Assembly: GCF_014203125.1 (NCBI RefSeq)
Contig: NZ_JACHIH010000022.1
Coordinates: 23,761 to 87,760 of the forward strand
DNA length: 64,000 bases
Source: Rhodopseudomonas rhenobacensis
GTDB taxonomy: Bacteria; Pseudomonadota; Alphaproteobacteria; Rhizobiales; Xanthobacteraceae
Reading direction: 5' to 3'
Position numbers and translations under genes: made by a program. Shown piece by piece: positions 63,210-64,000 of the stretch (position 1 is its first letter; every line of letters begins with the position of its first letter). The notes below the pieces were generated by a model. It made no database searches and was not told where the DNA came from. It saw only the letters and a list, made by a program, of their open reading frames with translations.

Positions 63210-63829
63210 TACGATCTCCGCAGGCGAAGCGCGTGGCCGTGCTGGCGTGGTGCGTCGTGCTCGGCTGCGGCGCGGCCGGCGCCGCGGTACCTCTCGGCGA
63301 GGCGCTGCCGGATCAGACCGTCGAGCCGCCCGCGCTCGAGTTGCGGGCAGCGCCCGCCGCGCCATCCACAAATCCCATTCGCAACAGCGAGATCCGGTCC
63401 GGTAATCCGCTGTGGTCGATCCCATTGAGTGCGCTCGTCGAAACGCGAAACCGGCCGATCTTTTCGCCGTCGCGTCGCCCGATTCCGGCGGCGGTTAACA
63501 ACGTCCCGGCGCCGCCGCCGCCGCCCCCGACGCAGTCACCGCCGCCCCCGGACGAACCGTTGTCGCTGACCTTGGTCGGCACGATCTCCAATGGGACCGA
63601 GGGGATTGCCATCGTGATGGAGCCGTCCTCCCGCGACATTCTGCGGCTCCGGTTGGGTGAAGCCTATCGCGGCTGGACGCTGAGTGCGGTTCGCGGCCGT
63701 GAAGCCACTTTGGAAAAAGGCAGCGCGGTGCAGTCGCTGGCGTTGCCGACGCCCGAGGAGGCCGCCACCAACCCGGCGTTGCCCGGCGGCTATGTGCCGA
63801 ATGAGCCGACCGGGGAAGTCTACAACTGA
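63194..63829 (+). CDS. gspN: GspN/GspC-like periplasmic secretion protein
   Basis: A 211-residue protein with an N-terminal hydrophobic segment (VAVLAWCVVLGCGAAGAA), a Pro-rich linker including PAPPPPPPTQSPPPPDE, and a C-terminal domain (PLSLTLVGTISNGTEGIAIV) resembling the GspC homology region that contacts the secretin. No other gspC candidate is present, so this protein may fill that role. Last gene of the operon. Confidence 0.65.
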   Translation: MATRLIRSPQAKRVAVLAWCVVLGCGAAGAAVPLGEALPDQTVEPPALELRAAPAAPSTNPIRNSEIRSGNPLWSIPLSALVETRNRPIFSPSRRPIPAAVNNVPAPPPPPPTQSPPPPDEPLSLTLVGTISNGTEGIAIVMEPSSRDILRLRLGEAYRGWTLSAVRGREATLEKGSAVQSLALPTPEEAATNPALPGGYVPNEPTGEVYN

Positions 63830-64000
63830 GCGATCGCCATCGATGCCCGCCATCACCAGCCGGAAGATGCCGATGAAGGCGTGCCGGAGAGGCTCGGCAT
63901 GATGAAGTCATCCGTGAAGAACACATAAGTCGTTGAGCGAGAATCGGTTTTGTGCGGCTGCAAGTATAGATTTTTGCCGGTTTGGGCGGGTCTGACGCCG
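63830..64000. other. Window end, no supported feature
   Basis: The 171 bases after gspN show no convincing gene or terminator hairpin. Confidence 0.4.

Noticed and set aside
1..64000. CRISPR arrays, rRNA and tRNA genes, complete insertion sequences
   Set aside because: I saw no regularly spaced repeats, no tRNA-like cloverleaf and no transposase with terminal repeats.

Overview
The window looks like a high-GC alphaproteobacterial chromosome, most like the Bradyrhizobium/Rhodopseudomonas group. This rests on overall coding style, the compact type II secretion cluster and the gene families present; no marker gene fixes the species. It has two parts: about 47 kb of an integrated mobile element (the left end lies outside the window), then about 16 kb of ordinary chromosome. 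The junction lies somewhere in 47.17-47.84 kb, where I see no convincing gene.

Element, left to right. 0-8.7 kb: a small DNA-binding protein and a phage-type regulator behind twin palindromic operators, several unknown genes, a protein built from LHRDPxEGPA repeats, a short tyrosine recombinase and an XRE repressor. 8.7-14.8 kb: a two-gene unit of a very large SF1 helicase with a C-terminal Vsr/MTES_1575-like nuclease, and a propeller-like partner. 15-22.6 kb: a ClpP-like periplasmic protease, the second copy of a duplicated two-gene module (first copy at 2.5-3.0 kb), a 1648-residue STAND NTPase with WD40 repeats, and a second LHRDPxEGPA protein. 22.7-25.5 kb: a tightly coupled four-gene operon (GNAT-like, SemiSWEET-like, small basic protein, DUF4407-like membrane protein with an AT-hook) whose ribosome binding site lies inside a 10-bp hairpin. 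25.6-30.6 kb: a Gabija pair (GajA/GajB) facing a HEPN-like gene. 31-42.5 kb: the element backbone (large ParB, DUF2958, TraG/VirD4-like coupling ATPase, MobC-like protein, relaxase, probable oriT) with a three-gene AbiE-type unit and another HEPN-like gene. 42.9-47.2 kb: an Avs-like STAND NTPase with an N-terminal PD-(D/E)XK nuclease.

No mating-pore genes are seen, so the element is best read as integrative and mobilizable (or part of a larger ICE) carrying a dense defence load: Gabija, an Avs-like STAND, a second STAND, AbiE, at least two HEPN proteins and a helicase-nuclease. Best candidates for undescribed systems are the helicase-nuclease/propeller pair, the DUF4407 operon with the sequestered ribosome binding site, and the duplicated A/B module.

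Chromosome. 47.8-52.7 kb: a sulfotransferase, a multi-spanning membrane protein, small exported proteins, a heptad-repeat PI-rich protein and a Sel1-repeat protein. 52.7-63.8 kb: a type II secretion system, with a prepilin peptidase and lipoprotein secretin gspD on the minus strand and gspE-F-G-H-I-J-K-L-M-N on the plus strand, nearly all genes overlapping by a few bases.
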